A stretch of 64,000 bases of DNA from Polyangiaceae bacterium (GTDB taxonomy: Bacteria > Myxococcota_A > Polyangia > Polyangiales > Polyangiaceae): positions 62,001 through 126,000 of the forward strand of contig JAHBVY010000001.1 in the NCBI GenBank assembly GCA_019637265.1. Direction: 5' to 3'. Under the pieces are notes generated by a model, which searched no databases, had not been told where the DNA came from, and worked only from the letters and a program-made list of their open reading frames with translations. This document shows positions 37,784 through 48,267 of the stretch, one piece after another (position 1 is the stretch's first letter; each line of letters begins with the position of its first letter). A program made the translations under genes and the position numbers.

Positions 37784-38220
37784 ATGCTGCTCGTGACGTC
37801 GGCGGCGTGCTTCGTCATCAGCTCCTTGGTGCCGCCCGCCTCGTGGATGAAGGCGCGGTCCCCCACCACGAACAGGGTGAGGTAGTAGAGGTGCGGCGGG
37901 CCCTCGTGATCGAGCCCGAAGCGGAGCTGCTTGCCGGCGATCCCTTGCTTGGTCTTGACGTCGACCTTGCCGAGCAGCGCGTAGCCCGCCTGGTCGCGGA
38001 GCTGGTTCTCCACCGCGCGGGCCCAGAAGGCGAGGTCGCCGCCCTCGCGGTCCACCTCACGCACGGCGATCACGAGGCCGTCGGCGTTGGTCGCGCGGTA
38101 GTCGTAGCGGTCGTAGTTCTCTTCGATCTCCACGAAGCCGGGCGGGGTCGTGGCGGTGAAGTGGTTACCGCAAGCGGTGAGCAGGCTGAGTAAGAACAAC
38201 CAAGGTAGGGCGCGGAGCAT
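37762..38220 (-). CDS. Small lipoprotein of unknown function
   Basis: A 152-aa protein with a short signal peptide and lipobox LTAC (cysteine 17). The mature domain (TPPGFVEIEENYDRYDYRATNADG, read as an N-terminal strand pair, then LYYLTLFVVGDRAFIHEAGG) resembles the small alpha/beta domains of PsbP/DcrB-like lipoproteins, but the family is not certain. It is 8 bp downstream of the DUF4349 lipoprotein gene, so the two are probably co-expressed. Confidence 0.75.
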   Translation of the reverse strand: MLRALPWLFLLSLLTACGNHFTATTPPGFVEIEENYDRYDYRATNADGLVIAVREVDREGGDLAFWARAVENQLRDQAGYALLGKVDVKTKQGIAGKQLRFGLDHEGPPHLYYLTLFVVGDRAFIHEAGGTKELMTKHAADVTSSIEGLVLK

Positions 38221-38228
38221 GACTCACC

Positions 38229-39101
38229 TCACATCGACAAGAGCCTGGGGAGCCCCAGCTCACGAAGCCATTGGAACGGCAGCTGCACCTGCGGCGCTTG
38301 CTCGGTGCCGCGCGCCTGGAGCTGCAGGGTGATGGTGGAGAAGGAGATCAGCTCGCGCAGCACCTTCATCCGCCCCTCGAGCAGCTCGAGCTGGGTGGTC
38401 ACGCGCTCGAGCTCACGCTCGATCTTGAGGGACTCCTCCACGTTGCCGGCCTTGGCGAGCAGCTGCTCGTAGCGGGCCAGCACCGAGCGCGTGTTCTTGA
38501 TCCGAACGTTCAAGTCCATGAACTGCTCGGTGACGTCCTCCACCTCCACGTTCTGGTGTTTGAGATCGCCCAAGCCCCCCAGCTGCTTCAGCGCGTCTTC
38601 GAACTTGGCGGCCGGCACTCGGATCACGATGTGGTCGTCACTGCGGCGTACCAAATAGCCACCCAGCTCGCGCGCCAGCTTCTCGGCGCCGGTCAGGGTG
38701 GCGCGCTTCTCGAACACCGCCATCGTCAGCTCGGCGCGGTAGATGAGCAGCGGGGACGCGATGGCTGCCTTACCGTCAGGGGGGCTGCTGGGTGCGCCTT
38801 GCGCCGGGGGCGGGGAGGGCGGCGCGTCGGCGGTCGATGCCTTCATCTCCCGAGCCGGACCCCGCTCACCGTCACCCCCGAAGTCGCCGCCGCCCATCGG
38901 GGCGGCCTCGGCGACCCTCTCGGACGGATCCATGGCAGGCGCTGGCCTGCTCATGTCCATGGCGCCGCCCATCGCCTGGTACCCCGGCGCCGGCGCCGAC
39001 GCCACGCCGCTCTCCGTTCGGTAGGACGCCCCCCCGCAACCGCTCAGCCAGAGCGCGAAGCAAGCGATCAAGAACCTGAATGACCAGAGCTTCAGATGCA
39101 T
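38229..39101 (-). CDS. DUF4349 lipoprotein
   Basis: A 290-aa protein with lipobox LSGC (cysteine 22), a ~90-residue Pro/Ala/Gly/Met-rich linker, and a DUF4349 domain: YRAELTMAVFEKRATLTGAEKLARELGGYLVRR, an IVIRVPAAKFEDAL segment, then a long coiled coil (residues ~190-255) ending in ISFSTITLQLQ. Most DUF4349 proteins have a C-terminal membrane helix; here the end (LRELGLPRLLSM) is too short, so the lipid is probably the only anchor. The role is unknown; an envelope function is likely. Confidence 0.85.
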   Translation of the reverse strand: MHLKLWSFRFLIACFALWLSGCGGASYRTESGVASAPAPGYQAMGGAMDMSRPAPAMDPSERVAEAAPMGGGDFGGDGERGPAREMKASTADAPPSPPPAQGAPSSPPDGKAAIASPLLIYRAELTMAVFEKRATLTGAEKLARELGGYLVRRSDDHIVIRVPAAKFEDALKQLGGLGDLKHQNVEVEDVTEQFMDLNVRIKNTRSVLARYEQLLAKAGNVEESLKIERELERVTTQLELLEGRMKVLRELISFSTITLQLQARGTEQAPQVQLPFQWLRELGLPRLLSM

Positions 39102-39173
39102 AAATGAAGGCCTTTCAACGCGGGCTCGTCGCCTGCCTTACAGCTCTCGAGCGATCTTTGTTGGAGCATCGAA

Positions 39174-40130
<957 letters not shown>

Positions 40131-40310
40131 TTCACTTTCAAGCTAGGAGGGACGGCGCTCGGGCCACCCATCGTGCGCAAGGTTCGGGGGGAGGGGGTTG
40201 GCTCACGCTCACCGTCTTTGGGTGGCGCTCGCTGGAGGCACCCAAGCCAGCTCGAGTGCGGCCAGCTGAGAGCGGCTTTCGGGTGCCGCGGTCCACCGCC
40301 GTAGCGAGCG

Positions 40311-40958
40311 TCATGAGGTGTAGTCCAGGGTGACGCGCTGGCCAGGCTTCACGCCGTGATCGCGCACCCAGCCCGCGTTCACCTCCAGCACGAAGGCCGC
40401 GGGGCAGGGCACGCTGCGCGGGTGCTCGTTCATCACCGGCACCTGCTCCAAGATCCCGACGATGTAGCCCTGGCGGTCGAGGAACAGCATGTCGAGCGGC
40501 AGGCAGGTGTTGCGCATCCAGAAGGAGCGCGGGGCCTCGCGGGGGAAGACGAACAGCATGCCCTCGTCCGGCGCGAGCTCGGTGCGGTACATCAGGCCCT
40601 GGGCGCGCGCCGGCTCGGTGGCGGCGACCTCCAGCGACACGCGCGGCGCGCCGCTCACCTCGGGGAAGTGCGCGTAGCCGCGGCTCAGCGCCAGCGGGGT
40701 GACGGGGCCGCGCGGGCAGTCGGTGGCGGGCAGCGCCTTTGGAGGAGGGGTCTCGGCGAGGGGCACCACGCAGCTCGGCCCAGCGCTGGGCGCGCTCGCG
40801 CTGGGCGTCAGGTTGGCTGACGTTGCGGCTGGCGGTGGAGCGCTCGCGGATGTCGCGTGGGTGGGCGTGCTGGTGGCGCCTGGGGTGGCCGAGCGCCCTC
40901 CCACCGGCTCACAGGCCAGCACCCCGACGGCGCAGGCGAACACCCACCTCGGCCACAT
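40311..40958 (-). CDS. DUF192 lipoprotein
   Basis: A 215-aa protein. ATG 40958 gives a compact signal peptide with lipobox VLAC (cysteine 16); an ATG ten codons earlier is possible. After a Ser/Ala/Pro/Thr linker comes a DUF192 domain: LEVAATEPARAQGLMYRTEL, GMLFVFP, SFWMRNTCLPLDMLFLD and VLEVNAGW. The family is widespread, usually exported, and has no known function. One palindrome of the repeat family described elsewhere lies inside the linker coding sequence (40806-40822). Confidence 0.88.
   Translation of the reverse strand: MWPRWVFACAVGVLACEPVGGRSATPGATSTPTHATSASAPPPAATSANLTPSASAPSAGPSCVVPLAETPPPKALPATDCPRGPVTPLALSRGYAHFPEVSGAPRVSLEVAATEPARAQGLMYRTELAPDEGMLFVFPREAPRSFWMRNTCLPLDMLFLDRQGYIVGILEQVPVMNEHPRSVPCPAAFVLEVNAGWVRDHGVKPGQRVTLDYTS
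40806..40822. repeat. CGTYAG-CTRACG palindrome inside the DUF192 linker
   Basis: CGTCAGGTTGGCTGACG has 6-bp arms and is the only copy found within a gene; it falls in low-complexity sequence. Confidence 0.5.
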
Positions 40959-41006
40959 GGGCGGCCGTATACCACGATCGGGCGCCATGCATGCTTGGCG
41001 GGCTGA

Positions 41007-41924
41007 CTAAGCGCTGCGGAGGCTGCTCACCCCCGCTTGGTGCACCTTGCCCGGCAGCCGGCGACCCACCACCGCCTCCGCCACCTGCCCGGCCTCCACC
41101 AGGCGCTCGAGGTCGAGGCCCGTCTCCACCCCCATGCCGCTCAGCATGTACACCAAGTCCTCCGTGGCGAGGTTCCCGGCGGCGCCGGGCGCGTAGGGGC
41201 AGCCACCCAGACCAGCGACGGACGCATCGAAGTGACGGAAGCCGAGATCGAGCCCGACCAGCGCGTTGGCCAGCGCCGTGCCGCGGGTGTCGTGGAGGTG
41301 CAGCGCGAGCTTCTCCTGTGGGAACTCGGACAGGAACAGCTTGCCCAGCGTGCGCGTCTGGAGCGGCGTACCGACGCCGATGGTGTCGCCGAGCGACACC
41401 TGGTAGCAGCCCATCTCCAAGAGCTGCTCGGTGATGCTCAGGGCGCGCGCGGGGTCCACCGCGCCCTCATAGGGGCAGCCCCACACCGTGGACACGTAGG
41501 CGCGCACCCGCATGCCGCCTTCGAGCGCCGAGCTGACCACCTCACGGAAGGTGCGGAGCGAGGCCTCGGTGCTCTTGTTGGTGTTCTTCTGGTTGTGGGT
41601 CTCGCTCGCCGACATGAACACGGCGATCTCCTCGAGGCCGGAGGCGCGGGCGCGCTCGAGGCCGCGCGCGTTCGGGCACAGCGCGCTGAAGGTGACGCCC
41701 GGCGGCGCGGAGAGCAGGGGGAGCAGCTCGTCAGCGTCGGCCAGCTGGGGGATCCAGCGGGGTGACACGAAGCTCGTGACCTCGATGCGGGTGAGGCCCG
41801 CTCTGACCAGGGCCTCGATCAGCCGGACCTTGGCGGCGGTGGCGATGGGCGCGGCTTCGTTCTGGAGGCCATCACGCGGTGAGACCTCGTACACGGAGAC
41901 ACGGTCGGGGAGGGCGTCGAGCAT
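41007..41924 (-). CDS. Hydroxymethylglutaryl-CoA lyase
   Basis: A 305-aa enzyme that splits HMG-CoA into acetyl-CoA and acetoacetate, the last step of leucine breakdown. It has the N-terminal VYEVSPRDGLQNE with catalytic Arg/Asp, the metal motif HLHDTRGTALAN and the signature loop GLGGCPYAPGAAGN with the active-site cysteine. In myxobacteria the HMG-CoA route also feeds isovaleryl-CoA synthesis, so a role in branched lipids is possible. No other leucine-pathway gene is next to it, though an acyl-CoA dehydrogenase lies 16 kb away. Confidence 0.93.
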   Translation of the reverse strand: MLDALPDRVSVYEVSPRDGLQNEAAPIATAAKVRLIEALVRAGLTRIEVTSFVSPRWIPQLADADELLPLLSAPPGVTFSALCPNARGLERARASGLEEIAVFMSASETHNQKNTNKSTEASLRTFREVVSSALEGGMRVRAYVSTVWGCPYEGAVDPARALSITEQLLEMGCYQVSLGDTIGVGTPLQTRTLGKLFLSEFPQEKLALHLHDTRGTALANALVGLDLGFRHFDASVAGLGGCPYAPGAAGNLATEDLVYMLSGMGVETGLDLERLVEAGQVAEAVVGRRLPGKVHQAGVSSLRSA

Positions 41925-42049
41925 CGGGCCACGGCGGATCTACCCCGTGCCAGGGCCGGTGTCACCGGCTTAGCGCGCTGTGTCACCGGCGGGCGGGGTC
42001 TGAAACTGCCGCTCCGGTGCCGCTCCCCGTGCTCCGTAGAGGCTCTGCT

Positions 42050-43531
42050 TCAGGCCTCGCGCAGCCGCAGCTGGCGCGCGCTGGGCTCGCTCCGGAACTC
42101 GATGGGGTACTCCCCCGTCCAGCACGCGTGGCAGAAGCGAGCGGTGACCGGCCCAGCGGGCTCGGCCAGCGGCAGGCGCCGCCCCGCCGCACCCTGCGGC
42201 GCCCCGTTCCCGGCGTGAGCCCCAGCATGAGGCACCGTGGCGCGCTCCACGGCGCTCACCATGCCCTCGAGGGAGACGTAAGCCAGGCTGTCGCTGGTGA
42301 TGTAGCTGTTGATCTCCTCGATGCTGTGGTTGGAGGCGATCAGCTCGCTGCGGGTGGGGGTGTCGATGCCGTAGTAGCAAGGCCAGCTGTTCGGCGGGCT
42401 CGAGATCCGGAAGTGGACCTCACGCGCCCCCGCGTCGCGGATCAGCTTGACTATCTTGCGACTGGTCGTTCCCCTGACGATGGAGTCGTCCACCACCACC
42501 ACGCGCTTGCCCTTCAAGGTGCGCGAGATGGCGCTGAGCTTCAGCTTCACCCCGAAATGGCGGATCCGCTGCTCCGGCTCGATGAAGGTGCGCCCGATGT
42601 AGTGGCTGCGCACCAGGCCCATCTCGAACGGGATCCCTGACTGCTCCGAGTAGCCGATGGTGGCGGGCACGCCGGAGTCCGGCACCGGGATCACCACGTC
42701 GGCCTCTACCGGGTGCTCCGCCGCCAGCACGCGCCCGAGCTGCTTCCGCACCTCGTACACGCTGGCGCCCTCCACGGTGGAGTCGGGGCGCGCGAAGTAC
42801 ACGTACTCGAACAGGCACAGCTTCCGGTCGGCGCGCGGGAAGGGGAACGAGCTCTCCACGCCGCGCGCGGTGACCACCACCATCTCCCCCGGCTCGATCT
42901 CGCGCTCGAACTCGGCGCCGATCAGGTCGAAGCTGGTCGACTCGCTGGCGATCACCACCGCGCCGGGCTGGCGCGGGAAGCGCCCCATGCACAGCGGCCG
43001 GATCCCCCGCGGATCGCGCGCGGCGACCAGGGTGTCGTGGCTCAGCGCCAAGAGCGAGTAGGCGCCCTCGACGCGCGACAGCGCGTCCGCCAGGCGGTCG
43101 GGCATTTGGCGCTGCGTGCTCTTGGCGATCAGGTGGACGATGACCTCGGTGTCACTTGCCGCCTGGAAAATGGACCCCGAGGCCTCGAGCTGCTCGCGCA
43201 GCTGCTGGGCGTTGGTCAGGTTCCCGTTGTGTCCAATCGCGATCGAGCCGCGCGAATACTCGACCGCGATGGGCTGCGCGTTCTTCAGGTGGGAGCCGCC
43301 CGCGGTGGAGTAGCGCACGTGGCCGATGGCCGCCTCACCCTCGAGCCGCGCCAGCTGCTCCTGAGGGAAGACGTCGATCACGTGGCCCATCGCGCGGTGC
43401 GCGTACAGCTGGACACCGTCCGTGGTGACGATGCCCGCGCTCTCCTGCCCGCGGTGCTGCAGCGAGTGGAGCCCTAGGTAGGTGAGGTTGGCCGCCTCGG
43501 CGTGACCGTAGATCCCAAATACACCACACAT
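42050..43531 (-). CDS. purF: Amidophosphoribosyltransferase
   Basis: A 493-aa enzyme for the first committed step of purine synthesis. The N-terminal glutaminase starts with MCGVFGIYG, so the catalytic cysteine follows the initiator methionine and there is no propeptide. The PRPP loop [14 protein letters not shown] is intact. Cysteines in WPCYYGIDT and FCHAC resemble the iron-sulfur ligands of the Bacillus-type enzyme. It stands alone, divergent from the TPR protein gene. Confidence 0.96.
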   Translation of the reverse strand: MCGVFGIYGHAEAANLTYLGLHSLQHRGQESAGIVTTDGVQLYAHRAMGHVIDVFPQEQLARLEGEAAIGHVRYSTAGGSHLKNAQPIAVEYSRGSIAIGHNGNLTNAQQLREQLEASGSIFQAASDTEVIVHLIAKSTQRQMPDRLADALSRVEGAYSLLALSHDTLVAARDPRGIRPLCMGRFPRQPGAVVIASESTSFDLIGAEFEREIEPGEMVVVTARGVESSFPFPRADRKLCLFEYVYFARPDSTVEGASVYEVRKQLGRVLAAEHPVEADVVIPVPDSGVPATIGYSEQSGIPFEMGLVRSHYIGRTFIEPEQRIRHFGVKLKLSAISRTLKGKRVVVVDDSIVRGTTSRKIVKLIRDAGAREVHFRISSPPNSWPCYYGIDTPTRSELIASNHSIEEINSYITSDSLAYVSLEGMVSAVERATVPHAGAHAGNGAPQGAAGRRLPLAEPAGPVTARFCHACWTGEYPIEFRSEPSARQLRLREA

Positions 43532-43768
43532 GGATTGTCTCCGGGGTCGTGCGAGCCACGGCTCGCCACGCGGCGGGTGACCGGACCGAGAGCCGAGCGG
43601 CTCGGGCGCCTGCTAGCACGAGCCGCGATCGAACCCCACCCCAAAGGCAATCGGTTCGAAGCACCACCCCGAGGTCACGCTGCGATGGGAGCCGTCACGA
43701 GTTTTGGATTGAGGCTCCCGAAGTCTCGGCTTTGAGGGGCCGGCGAAGAGCGATATGAATCGACTGGA

Positions 43769-46700
43769 ATGGGCGCGGTAGCAGAGCTGATCGAGACCTG
43801 GCGAGCGAACCCGGACGCTGACGCGACCATCGCGGTGTGCTCCTTCCTCAGCACCCAGCAGGACCAAGAGGTGCTGGTGCGTGAGGTGGGGACGAGCGCC
43901 CAGACGTGGCACTTGGCGGACGCGGCGGTGATGCTGGCGGTGGGGCGCATGTACCTCGATCACCTGCTGCTCCCCGAGGCGCAGGCGGCGCTGGTGAGCG
44001 CGGGCAAGGCCGATCCGCGGGATCCGCGCGCTTTCCGTTACCTGGGGGAGGTGCTGCTGCGGCGCGGTGACGCGCTGCGCGCCGAGAAGGTGCTCGCGCG
44101 CGCGCTGCAGCTGGGTCACCAAGATCCGGCGACTCAGCTCTGGCACGATCGCGCCAACGTCTACGTGGCGCTGCAGAGCCGCGTCGGGATCCAGGCGGTG
44201 GCGCAGGAGGTGACGCGCACCCTGCCGAAGACGGTCTCCATCCCACCGCCCGTGGTGCCCTCGGGCGCGATCTCCTTCAACGAGGAGATCACCAAGCCGC
44301 GCGGCGAGCTGAAGCTCCCCCCCGAGGCCACCCCCGAGCCCATGCGGCTGCCGGGCGCCGCAGGGCTACCAGGTGCCGCCCAGGCGCTGCCCGGCGCTGC
44401 GCCGCCTGGCGCCGCCCAGGTGCTGCCCGGCGCTGCAATGCCCGCACGGCCTGGCGCCGCCCAGGCATTGCCCGGCGCTGCGTTGCCCGCACCACCCGCG
44501 CTGCCCGGCGCCTTGCCTCCACTGCCCGGCTCGCCCGCCCTGCCTGGCGCGGCTCAGCTCGCCGGCGCGGCGCCCCTGCCCGGCGCCGCGCGGCTCCCCC
44601 AGCTGCCCGGTGCCGCCCCGCTGCCCACGCCGCCCGGCGCCACAGGTCAGCTGCCCGGACGAGCGCCGCTCCCGCCAGGTGCCCGCCCCCTCAGCCAGCC
44701 GCCCCCGCTGCCCGGCGCCTTCGGTGCTCCGAGCCCCGCGCTCACGGCGCCGTCGCCCCTCGCTGCACCCCCCGTTGCCCCGCTCGGCGCCCCGCCGCTC
44801 GGCGCCTCACCGGCGTCACCGCTCGTCTCACCCCCACTGCCCGCCCCCGCCGTCGACCCCGCGCCGGTCGCGGCTGCGCCCGCGCCCGCGCTGAACCCGT
44901 TCGCGCCCGCGCCGGTGCTCCCCGCGAGCCCGTTCACGCCGTCGCCCATCGGGGTGGCCGCGGTGAGTCGGGACTCGGCGGAGCCCACCGCATCCGAGGT
45001 GCTCGAGCAGCTGGCACAGGTCGGCGTGTATGAGCGCGGCGGCGGCGGGCCACCGGCCTGGGAGCGCCCGCCGCGCGAGCGCAGCAAGGGGACGTTCACG
45101 CTGGGCGCCTTGGTGCTCACGGTCGGGCTCATCGGCGGTGGGGTGTTCTTCTACGCCCAGCACGCGCGGGCGGAGCGTATCGCCAAGGCAGAGGCACTGA
45201 CCAGTGAGATCGCGGGCATGCTGCACGGTGGCAAGCTGGACGAGCTCGCTCGAACGGACGACAAGCTGAACGCGGTGTTCGAGCTCGACTCGCGCAACCA
45301 GCGCGCCGCGCGGCTGTGGCTGGAGAACCGCGTGCTCAGCACCCTGCTGTCGCCGATGGAGGTGTCCGGGGTGGACACCGCGGTGCACCGCGCGCGCAGC
45401 GTGGAGGTGCCGGAGGAGCAGCTGGCGTTTGGTCAGGTCGCCTCCTTCGTCGCGGACGGGGATCTGGCGGGGGCGGCGTCGCTGCTCTCGCGTTGGGATC
45501 AGCGCGCCGGGAAGGACGCGATGTATCAGCTCACCGCGGGGGCCGCGCTGGACCTCGCGGGGGACCAGCGCGCCCTGTCGCGCTACCAGCTCGCCGCCAA
45601 GCTCGATCCAGAGCTCGCCGCGGCGCACGTCTTCCTCGCCATCCTGGCGTTGATCGAGCTGGATGAAGAGGCGGCGGGGCCGACGATCGAGCAGGCGATC
45701 GAGCGCACCCGGGGCACCCCGAGTGGTAAGGCGCTCGCCCTGTTGCGCTGGGCGGCTCGCGGCGCCGAGGGTACGCCGCCCGCCGAGCACCAGCTCACCG
45801 AGGCGGAGGAGAAGCTGCTCCCCGCGCCGCTCCGGGTGGTGCCGCCGCTGGTGGTGGCGCTCACCTCGGAGGACGCGAGCCAGCGCCGCGAGCGGCTCAA
45901 GGACGCCATCGGGGTCAGCCGCACCCCGGCGATCGCGACCTGGCTCGGCTTCATCGCCGTGCGGCAAGGCGACGAGCAGCTGGCGCGCACCGCCGCGCTG
46001 CGCGCGCTGAAGTTCAGCGCCATCTACCCGCAGGCGCGCGCCTTGGCGGCGCGGGTGGCGCTGCTCGGGGGCCGCCTGGAGGAGGCCAAGCAGGCGGTGG
46101 AGACGCTCAGCGCCGATTCACCGGAGGGCGTGGTGGTGCGCGCGGTGATCGCCTACGAGGTGGCCGACGAGGCTGAGCTGGCGCGCGCCGTGGGCAGCGC
46201 GGAGGCGCCAGCGCTCGCGGGGCTGCGCGCGGGGCTCGATCGGGTGCGCGGCGCGCCGGTGCCGAGCGATGAGCGCCTGGATCAGCTCGCGTCGCCGGAG
46301 GTGGTCTGGGGTGAGCTGGTGGCGCTGGACTACGCGCTGGATCACCGGCGCTTCGAGTGGGCACAGAAGCGCGCGAGCGGCTGGGCGGAGCCGAGCGCCG
46401 CCCAGGCGGTGCGGCGGCTGCGGCTCGTGCGCTACCAGGGGGACGCGGAGGCGGTGAAGCAGCTCCTCGCGCCGGGCTCGGCGCTGGCCGGCGCTGGCGC
46501 GAGCGTCTCCTTGCTCTTGGAGCAGGCGTACGCGCTCATCAGTGTCTCTGACCATGCCGCGGCGCGCGCCCTGATCGAGCGCTACCCGGCGCTCCTGGGC
46601 GGGATGTCTGGCTGGCTCCACGCCTTGGTGGACGCCGCCGCGGGGGAGGCGCCCAAGGCGGTGGGGCGGCTCAGCGCCCTGGAGCCACCGCCCGACACCG

Positions 46701-46849
46701 CCGCCTTCCCGCTCAGGGTGCTCGCGGCGCGCGCGCTCGCCGCCAGCGGTGACCGCCGCGCGAAGGGCTACGTAGCCACGCTGATGAAGCGCCACGCGAG
46801 CCACCCGGACGTGCTGCTCGCGGCCAAGGACATCGGCCTGGTGCGCTGA
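43769..46849 (+). CDS. Large TPR membrane protein with LPGAA-rich linker
   Basis: A 1026-aa protein. Residues ~1-140 hold TPR-like helices (EAQAALVSAGKADPRDPRAFRYLGEVLLRRGDALRAEK). From ~190 to ~400 is a low-complexity linker dominated by LPGAA, PPGAA and APLPG units. A single membrane helix (LGALVLTVGLIGGGVFFYA) lies near 447-465; the ~560 residues after it, predicted outside the cytoplasm, contain more TPR-like repeats. A cytoplasmic N-terminus with a flexible Pro/Ala arm and a periplasmic TPR end suits an envelope-spanning scaffold, as in myxobacterial motility or secretion machines; no specific family is recognised. Confidence 0.82.
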   Translation: MGAVAELIETWRANPDADATIAVCSFLSTQQDQEVLVREVGTSAQTWHLADAAVMLAVGRMYLDHLLLPEAQAALVSAGKADPRDPRAFRYLGEVLLRRGDALRAEKVLARALQLGHQDPATQLWHDRANVYVALQSRVGIQAVAQEVTRTLPKTVSIPPPVVPSGAISFNEEITKPRGELKLPPEATPEPMRLPGAAGLPGAAQALPGAAPPGAAQVLPGAAMPARPGAAQALPGAALPAPPALPGALPPLPGSPALPGAAQLAGAAPLPGAARLPQLPGAAPLPTPPGATGQLPGRAPLPPGARPLSQPPPLPGAFGAPSPALTAPSPLAAPPVAPLGAPPLGASPASPLVSPPLPAPAVDPAPVAAAPAPALNPFAPAPVLPASPFTPSPIGVAAVSRDSAEPTASEVLEQLAQVGVYERGGGGPPAWERPPRERSKGTFTLGALVLTVGLIGGGVFFYAQHARAERIAKAEALTSEIAGMLHGGKLDELARTDDKLNAVFELDSRNQRAARLWLENRVLSTLLSPMEVSGVDTAVHRARSVEVPEEQLAFGQVASFVADGDLAGAASLLSRWDQRAGKDAMYQLTAGAALDLAGDQRALSRYQLAAKLDPELAAAHVFLAILALIELDEEAAGPTIEQAIERTRGTPSGKALALLRWAARGAEGTPPAEHQLTEAEEKLLPAPLRVVPPLVVALTSEDASQRRERLKDAIGVSRTPAIATWLGFIAVRQGDEQLARTAALRALKFSAIYPQARALAARVALLGGRLEEAKQAVETLSADSPEGVVVRAVIAYEVADEAELARAVGSAEAPALAGLRAGLDRVRGAPVPSDERLDQLASPEVVWGELVALDYALDHRRFEWAQKRASGWAEPSAAQAVRRLRLVRYQGDAEAVKQLLAPGSALAGAGASVSLLLEQAYALISVSDHAAARALIERYPALLGGMSGWLHALVDAAAGEAPKAVGRLSALEPPPDTAAFPLRVLAARALAASGDRRAKGYVATLMKRHASHPDVLLAAKDIGLVR

Positions 46850-46852
46850 ACG

Positions 46853-48157
46853 TCAGTGGGTGGTCACCACCACCCCGAGGGTGGTCGTGATCTGGGAGTC
46901 GCTGGCGTCGCGCACGCCCTTGGCGAACACGCTGGTGCTGGCGCTGCTGTGCGCGTCCAGCGCGAAGTCGGCGCGGTTCTCCAGCCGCAAGATCAGGTGA
47001 TCCGTCGGGCGCAGCTCGAGCGTCAGGGTGGCGCTGGCCAGGCTCAGGTCCGGCACCCCCAGCGGGAAGTGATCGGCGCTCAGCGCCGGCTGACCGTCCG
47101 CCTCTTCGCCCGTCACGCGCAGGTACTCGCCGCGCGCGGCGACCGCCCACGCGGCGCTCAGCGCGTAGCGCGCGCCGAGCGCGCCGGCCAGGTGCTTCAG
47201 GCTCTCCGTGTCGCTGGTTCGCGTGTCCTGCCGCACGCCCTCGGTGCGGTAGTTGAAGCTGCCGTAGAGGTCCCAAGAGTCCGTGGGGCGCCACGAGATC
47301 ATCGCGTCGAACAGGTGACGCCAGGCGCCGAGCTCGTTCGCGCCGCCGCGGTCCACCGTGTAGCTCGCGGCGCTGGCGCCGGGGCTCGCCGCGCAGCCCG
47401 CGGCGTCCACCTGGTAGCTGGTGCCGTCAGGGCAGCTCACCTCGAGCGTGTCCGGCTGCTCGGGCCCGCCGAGCCAGCCGAGGCTGACGTCGAAGCGCTG
47501 GCTCGGCCTCACCACCAGCTGCGCGCCGAAGGTCTTGCCGGTGTTGGTGTCCAGGCTGCGGTCCCAGCCGTTCACCACCAGCGCGTTCAGCGTGAGCGCG
47601 TCACCCAGATCCCACGCCAGGCGCGCGCCCATGTGCGAGGCGGGCGTGACGTAGGTGAAGACGAGCCCAGGGCTGTAGTGGTGGTTCAGGTGGCTCTCGG
47701 CCGACTCCACGCCGTAGATCGAGTCGAATTTGCCGAAGTCGAGGCGCAGTGGATCCTTCGGGCCTCCCGGGCGAAACGAGGCGAAGGCCTGCGTCACCTG
47801 CTCGAGGCCCTCCACCTCGTCGTCGTTGTATCGCTTCGCGTTGGGGCCGAAGCGCAGGCTCAGGGTGCCGCCGACGGGCTCCGCCGGGAAGCTCGCGTCC
47901 ACGCCGGCCCAGCCGAGCGCGAACCCGGTGTCGCGATCGAACGCCCGCGCGCGGTTGGCGCCCTCGTTCGGCTTCGGGAAGTTGTAGTTGATCGAGGCGT
48001 AGCCATCGACGAAGGCGGACAGCTCGACCAGCTCGTACCACGCCGCCGCAGGGGGCGCGGGCAGCGGCGCGAGCTCGGGCTCGGTGGCGGCGGCAGTGGC
48101 GCTGGCGAAGAGCAGCGCGGTGGACAGCATCACGGACGAGAGCTTGCGGAGCTTCAT
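46853..48157 (-). CDS. Outer-membrane beta-barrel porin (OmpL-like, BBP2 type)
   Basis: A 434-aa protein. ATG 48157 gives a clear signal peptide (MKLRKLSSVMLSTALLFASATAA); the longer frame upstream does not. The mature part has alternating strands with landmarks seen in the bbp2/OmpL-like family: FVDGYASINYNFPKPNEG, DFGKFDSIYGVESAESH, HHYSPGLVFTYVTPASHMG. It ends in a strand (ITTTLGVVVTTH). It probably forms a pore for small solutes. Its stop codon is 3 bp from the stop of the convergent TPR gene. Confidence 0.85.
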   Translation of the reverse strand: MKLRKLSSVMLSTALLFASATAAATEPELAPLPAPPAAAWYELVELSAFVDGYASINYNFPKPNEGANRARAFDRDTGFALGWAGVDASFPAEPVGGTLSLRFGPNAKRYNDDEVEGLEQVTQAFASFRPGGPKDPLRLDFGKFDSIYGVESAESHLNHHYSPGLVFTYVTPASHMGARLAWDLGDALTLNALVVNGWDRSLDTNTGKTFGAQLVVRPSQRFDVSLGWLGGPEQPDTLEVSCPDGTSYQVDAAGCAASPGASAASYTVDRGGANELGAWRHLFDAMISWRPTDSWDLYGSFNYRTEGVRQDTRTSDTESLKHLAGALGARYALSAAWAVAARGEYLRVTGEEADGQPALSADHFPLGVPDLSLASATLTLELRPTDHLILRLENRADFALDAHSSASTSVFAKGVRDASDSQITTTLGVVVTTH

Positions 48158-48267
48158 AGGGGCGTTCACCTCGCTCGAGGCGGCCGACGTGGCCCCCCGA
48201 GCGGCCCGTGCATAGCAACACCGCCCGGCGGGCGCGAGCAAATCGCGCGCCGCCGCGGTGATCTGGC

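Noticed and set aside
43532-43768. Possible tRNA in the purF-TPR gap (TTCGAA near 43653)
   Set aside because: No acceptor stem or D/anticodon arms can be folded around it.
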